DNA of 64,000 nt, from the NCBI GenBank assembly GCA_050330635.1, contig JBHJNQ010000022.1:1-64000 (forward strand). Reading direction: 5' to 3'. Of this stretch, positions 60,991-64,000 are shown piece by piece (within the stretch, counting starts at the first letter, position 1; each line of letters starts with the position of its first letter). A program made the translations under genes and the position numbers. The notes under the pieces were generated by a model, which was given only the letters and a program-made list of their open reading frames with translations, ran no database searches and was not told the DNA's origin. The DNA comes from CADEDH01 sp050330635. GTDB taxonomy: Bacteria; Actinomycetota; Acidimicrobiia; Acidimicrobiales; SZUA-35.

Positions 60991-61911
60991 TCAGCTCCAG
61001 CAGCTCCGGCTGGCGGCCCACGGCCTGGTGCCGTCACGCTGCCAGGTGATGAGCGCCGCTTCGTCCTGCTGGGCGTTGGTGGCGAGATGGGCCTGGTTCA
61101 CGCCGTAGCGATCACGGTGACCGTAGGCGTCCCAGCTGCCGGTCAGGAACTGATAGGCCCCCCGGGCCGACGAGCGGGGGTTGGCCGCCTGGTAGTTGTC
61201 GGTCGACTCACAGCGCCGTATGGCCAGGAGAACGGGCGGCAGGAGCACGCCATTGCCGGAGTCGACCCAACCCTCGGATCCGGCAGGCGCCGCCGCGGTG
61301 GCGGTCGTCTCCGGCGGGGTCGTCGTCTCGGCGGGAGCGGTGGTCTCGGGGGCAGCGGTCGTCTCGGGCGACTCCGCCGCCACCGTCACCTCGGTGGTCT
61401 CCGGGGCGACGGTCGTGTCGGGCGACTCCGCCGCCGTCGCCTCGGTGGTCTCCGGGGCCATGGTCGGGTCGGTGGTCTCGGGTGCCGCCGTCACCTCTGG
61501 CTCGGGAGCCTCGGTGGTCGTCGGGGCCTCGGTCGTCGCCGGCGCCGAGGCGTTGGTCCCGGCCCGGGCCACCACGGCCGAGAGTGCGAGCTGATCGCGG
61601 ATCGACGCCGGATCGGGCCGATCGTCGCCGCTGGGTTCGTCGACCGAGGGAGCGGCCGGCTCGTCGTCGATGCTGCGGGCCGACGCCCGACCGGTGCCGT
61701 CGGCCCCGGGGTCGCTTCCTGGCCCGTCGGTTGGCGGCGACAGCGCAGCGCCGGTCGTCTCGACATCGCCTCCGTCGTCCCGGACGGTGCCGGCGGCCGT
61801 GAGCATCGCCACGGTCAGGACGGCGAAGAAGGTGGCGAGCAGGCCGCCACGGCTGGGGCGTCCGAACGAAGAACGCGCCAGGAAGTCAGGTCTTCGGAAG
61901 GGAACTCGCAA
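60991..61911 (-). CDS. Resuscitation-promoting-factor-like transglycosylase
   Basis: This 306-residue secreted protein starts at a TTG with AGGAGAG seven bases upstream. It has a membrane anchor or signal (LLATFFAVLTVAMLTAAGTV), a long Thr/Glu/Pro/Ala-rich linker with many APETTE-type repeats, and a C-terminal lytic transglycosylase domain of the Rpf type. That domain shows LLAIRRCESTDNYQAANPRS, with the catalytic Glu in RRCESTDN, GAYQFLTGSWDAYGHRDRYG, and CW at the end. Such enzymes cleave glycan strands and help growth restart. The linker is low in complexity but keeps frame. Confidence 0.86.
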   Translation of the reverse strand: MRVPFRRPDFLARSSFGRPSRGGLLATFFAVLTVAMLTAAGTVRDDGGDVETTGAALSPPTDGPGSDPGADGTGRASARSIDDEPAAPSVDEPSGDDRPDPASIRDQLALSAVVARAGTNASAPATTEAPTTTEAPEPEVTAAPETTDPTMAPETTEATAAESPDTTVAPETTEVTVAAESPETTAAPETTAPAETTTPPETTATAAAPAGSEGWVDSGNGVLLPPVLLAIRRCESTDNYQAANPRSSARGAYQFLTGSWDAYGHRDRYGVNQAHLATNAQQDEAALITWQRDGTRPWAASRSCWS

Positions 61912-62223
61912 TCGATAACTCTCCTTTGTCGCTGCCCGCCCGCATCGGGCCGGCTCGGAACAAATCGGTATCGGACGAGCTGCGGTGGGCGCAGCCGACG
62001 GTTCTTCTGTCGGCGGCGACGATAGCAACGTTACGGAAGCATTACGCAACCCCGTATGACCGATGTCACATCCTTGTCGATGGGTCTCGATGCACCCATC
62101 AGACGGGGCGGGCACGTGCCTCGGGCGACGTTGACCTGTCGAGAGTTCCGGTCCCCGGCGACCGGTGTAGTAGACCGATATGGTGCAGCGAGCCGATGCC
62201 GGCCCCTCGAGCCCGTCCCCACC
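61912..62223. other. Divergent leader region between the Rpf-like gene and the WS/DGAT gene
   Basis: The minus-strand leader of the Rpf-like gene contains the hairpins CCGAC-n9-GTCGG and GCTGCG-CCCAC-CGCAGC. The right part is relatively AT-rich (GATAGCAACGTTACG around 62021-62035), where promoters should lie. Rpf genes in some actinobacteria have a c-di-AMP riboswitch here, but I did not find its conserved core, so the element stays unassigned. Confidence 0.35.
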
Positions 62224-63669
62224 ATGCGCCAGCTGAGCGGCATCGATACGAGCTTCCTGGCCTGGGAAGGGCCGACCACCGTCGGCCACGTCACCAGCGT
62301 GCTCGTCCTCGATCCGACGACGTCACCGCAGCCGTGGACCTTCGAACGCTTCGCCGTCCACCTCGCCTCGCGACTCGACCGGCTGACCCCGTTGACCGAG
62401 AAGCTCCTCGAGGTCCCGCTGGGGCTCGACCGCCCCTACTGGGTGGCCGATGACCGGTTCGACCTCGACTACCACCTCCGCCACCTGGCCGTTCCCGAAG
62501 ACGGCGGCCGCCAGGCCTTCGCCGACCTGGTGGCCCGCATCCACGAACGACCCCTCGACCGGCGTCGCCCGCTCTGGGAGTGCTACGTCGTCGACGGTGT
62601 CGTCGGCGGAACCCGTCGGGCGGTGATCACCAAGATCCATCACGCCGCCATCGACGGCCTCTCGGGCCAGGAGATCCTGGCCCAGCTCGTCGACCTCGAT
62701 CCCCACACCCCGGTGGCGGCGGCCAGACCCGAGATACGCGTCAGCGACCCGGAGCACGTCGACGAGCGCCGCATCCTGGCCAGGGCGGCGAGATCGATGC
62801 TCGTCTCCCCGGCCCGCCTGGCCGCCGTCGGCGTCGATCTGGCCCGAGCCCTGCCCGTCATCGGGCCCGGCCTCGGCCGCAGCTCCCCGGTCGCCCGGGG
62901 CGACGAGACGCCCGGTGAGCTCGTCCGCCGGCTCGGGGCGGCGCCACCGACCCCGTTCAACGCCACGATCGGGCCCCATCGGCGATGGGCCTACGCCTCG
63001 GTTCCCCTCGCTCACGTGAAGGCGATCAAGAACGCCGCCGGCACCACCGTCAACGACGCCATCCTGGCCATGGTGGCCGGGGTGGTGCGGGCCTGGCTAC
63101 TGGAGCACGACGCCCTCCCCGATCGGCCCCTGGCGGCCATGGTGCCCCTCTCGGTCCGCCGGCCGGCCGGCGGACCGCCGGGGGGAAACATGATCTCGCC
63201 GACCATCACCACGCTGGCCACCCACCTCGACGATCCGGCTCAGCGCCTCGCCGCCATCAAGGCGAGCATGGACGAGGCCAAGAAGGCCCACGACGCTCTC
63301 CCGGCCGATCTGCTCACCGACCTGACGCAGGTGGCTCCCCCCGCCGTCGCCGCCCTCGCCGCCCGCCTGGTGGCCTCGACCCACGTGGCCGACCGCGTCA
63401 CCCTCCCGTTCAACCTGGTGGTCTCGAACGTGCCTGGGCCCCCGATTCCCCTCTACCTGGCCGGGGCGGAGATCGTCGGCCACTACCCCGTCTCGGCCAT
63501 CGTCGACGGTGTCGGCCTCAACGTCACCGTCTTGTCGACCAACGGCACCCTCGACGTCGGCTTCGTCGCCGACCGTGACCTCGTGCCCGACCTGTGGTCG
63601 ATGGCGGACGGGGTGACAGCGGCCGTGACCGAGCTGGCGGCCGCCGTCGGCGCCGACCTCGACGATTGA
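62224..63669 (+). CDS. Wax ester synthase/diacylglycerol acyltransferase (WS/DGAT)
   Basis: This 481-residue enzyme esterifies long-chain alcohols or diacylglycerol with acyl-CoA to make storage lipids. It starts MRQLSGIDTSFLAWEGPTTV and has the active-site HHAAIDG (HHxxxDG motif), RPLWECYVVDGV before it, and the C-terminal NLVVSNVPGPPIPLYLAGAE and ADRDLVPDLWSMADG segments. The ATG at 62224 is preferred because the upstream part is not family-like. No strong ribosome binding site is seen. Lipid storage fits the TesB and other lipid genes in the left part. A hairpin follows 100 bases on. Confidence 0.92.
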   Translation: MRQLSGIDTSFLAWEGPTTVGHVTSVLVLDPTTSPQPWTFERFAVHLASRLDRLTPLTEKLLEVPLGLDRPYWVADDRFDLDYHLRHLAVPEDGGRQAFADLVARIHERPLDRRRPLWECYVVDGVVGGTRRAVITKIHHAAIDGLSGQEILAQLVDLDPHTPVAAARPEIRVSDPEHVDERRILARAARSMLVSPARLAAVGVDLARALPVIGPGLGRSSPVARGDETPGELVRRLGAAPPTPFNATIGPHRRWAYASVPLAHVKAIKNAAGTTVNDAILAMVAGVVRAWLLEHDALPDRPLAAMVPLSVRRPAGGPPGGNMISPTITTLATHLDDPAQRLAAIKASMDEAKKAHDALPADLLTDLTQVAPPAVAALAARLVASTHVADRVTLPFNLVVSNVPGPPIPLYLAGAEIVGHYPVSAIVDGVGLNVTVLSTNGTLDVGFVADRDLVPDLWSMADGVTAAVTELAAAVGADLDD

Positions 63670-63768
63670 GCGCCCACCCGAGTCGATTCGAGGGCCGACA
63701 GCCGGTGCATCAGCCTCCGACCGGAACCGGTTGATGGGCCCGTGATCGCCGTCGCCCCGGCGGATCGA

Positions 63769-63810
63769 CCCCCGGCCCGGACGATCCTCTCCTCACGTCC
63801 GGGCCGGGGG
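63769..63810 (+). terminator. Perfect 15-bp hairpin after the WS/DGAT gene
   Basis: CCCCCGGCCCGGACG pairs with CGTCCGGGCCGGGGG across a 12-base loop. It lies 100 bases after the stop codon and 80 bases before the next start. There is no T-tract. Confidence 0.65.
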
Positions 63811-63889
63811 TGACTACCGGCAGTGACCCACGCCCGCCCCGGCTTGTTGGCCAGGAAGGCGGCGGCCAACATGGACACAAGGAGTTGCC

Positions 63890-64000
63890 ATGTCGACGAC
63901 ATCAACCGGTCCCCCGGTGGCGGCCCGCCTCCACCACCACGCCATCGTCGTGGCCGACCAGGAGGCGACGCGCCACTTCTATGAGGACGTGATCGGCCTT
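63890..64000 (+). CDS. VOC/glyoxalase-fold protein, 5' end only
   Basis: The last 111 bases encode MSTTSTGPPVAARLHHHAIV, then VADQEATRHFYEDVIGL, the typical first module of vicinal-oxygen-chelate proteins, including a metal-binding-type His and RHFYEDVIGL. The ATG has AAGGAG five bases upstream. The gene runs off the window, so its length and reaction are unknown. Confidence 0.78.
   Translation, partial: MSTTSTGPPVAARLHHHAIVVADQEATRHFYEDVIGL

Noticed and set aside
61912..62060. ydaO-type c-di-AMP riboswitch before the Rpf-like gene
   Set aside because: The hairpins are present, but I could not find the conserved core sequence of that riboswitch class.

Overview
This 64 kb window is very GC-rich, densely coded chromosomal DNA with GC-ending codons and frequent GTG/TTG starts. 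It looks like an actinobacterium. SCO6745-family and MSMEG_1061-type PPOX proteins, DUF1918, DUF6131, an Rpf-like transglycosylase, a wax ester synthase/DGAT, a GlnR-like regulator, and Asp/Glu/Thr-rich linkers behind lipobox signal peptides all support this. An Acidimicrobiia-like lineage is my inference. I see no tRNA, rRNA, CRISPR array, prophage or intact insertion sequence.

Left part (1-26 kb). After a decayed stretch come surE, ftsH and an aldo/keto reductase. Next is a ferric-iron ABC transporter: binding protein and permease on the plus strand with an IdeR/DtxR-like box in front, and its ATPase convergent on the minus strand. A ribbon-helix-helix gene is coupled by a GTGA overlap to a DNA methyltransferase. 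From 11 to 25 kb lies a lipid/xenobiotic-type set: alpha/beta hydrolase, luciferase-like monooxygenase, acyl-CoA thioesterase, SnoaL-like protein, MFS exporter, F420/FMN split-barrel proteins, metal-dependent hydrolase, Baeyer-Villiger monooxygenase and a CPA2 antiporter. This zone holds gene relics (SDR C-terminus, amidohydrolase N-terminus, a second copy of a SCO6745 C-terminus) and a PPOX gene broken by one in-frame TGA.

Middle (26-48 kb). A surface-polysaccharide locus contains a four-TM protein, a 1,027-residue flippase/glycosyltransferase fusion, two related GT2 enzymes and a secreted GH16 glycosidase. It is followed by an MFS carrier, an ArsC-like/PhoU fusion lacking the P-loop arginine, and a GGDEF-EAL protein. 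The most system-like block is 40.2-45.0 kb: a 73-residue ORF, a circularly permuted ATP-grasp/alpha-E fusion, a transglutaminase-like protease and a zinc metallopeptidase, tightly overlapped and predicted to make and process a peptide or peptide tag. A double-HTH regulator, a proline-rich miniprotein, a universal stress protein and a DUF6131 peptide follow.

Right part (48-64 kb). This is mostly envelope and nitrogen functions: ApbE, a DUF937/CHRD/OmpA protein of unusual architecture, an HD-domain protein, an inverted-repeat-rich noncoding island with a DUF4214/phosphodiester-glycosidase relic, a penicillin-binding protein, a PstS-like lipoprotein, rhodanese and an SDR. A nitrogen module (GlnR-like regulator, amt, PII) carries precisely spaced GlnR-box-like pentamers. 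An Rpf-like protein, a wax ester synthase/DGAT and the start of a VOC protein close the window. Long perfect hairpins without T-tracts recur as probable terminators.
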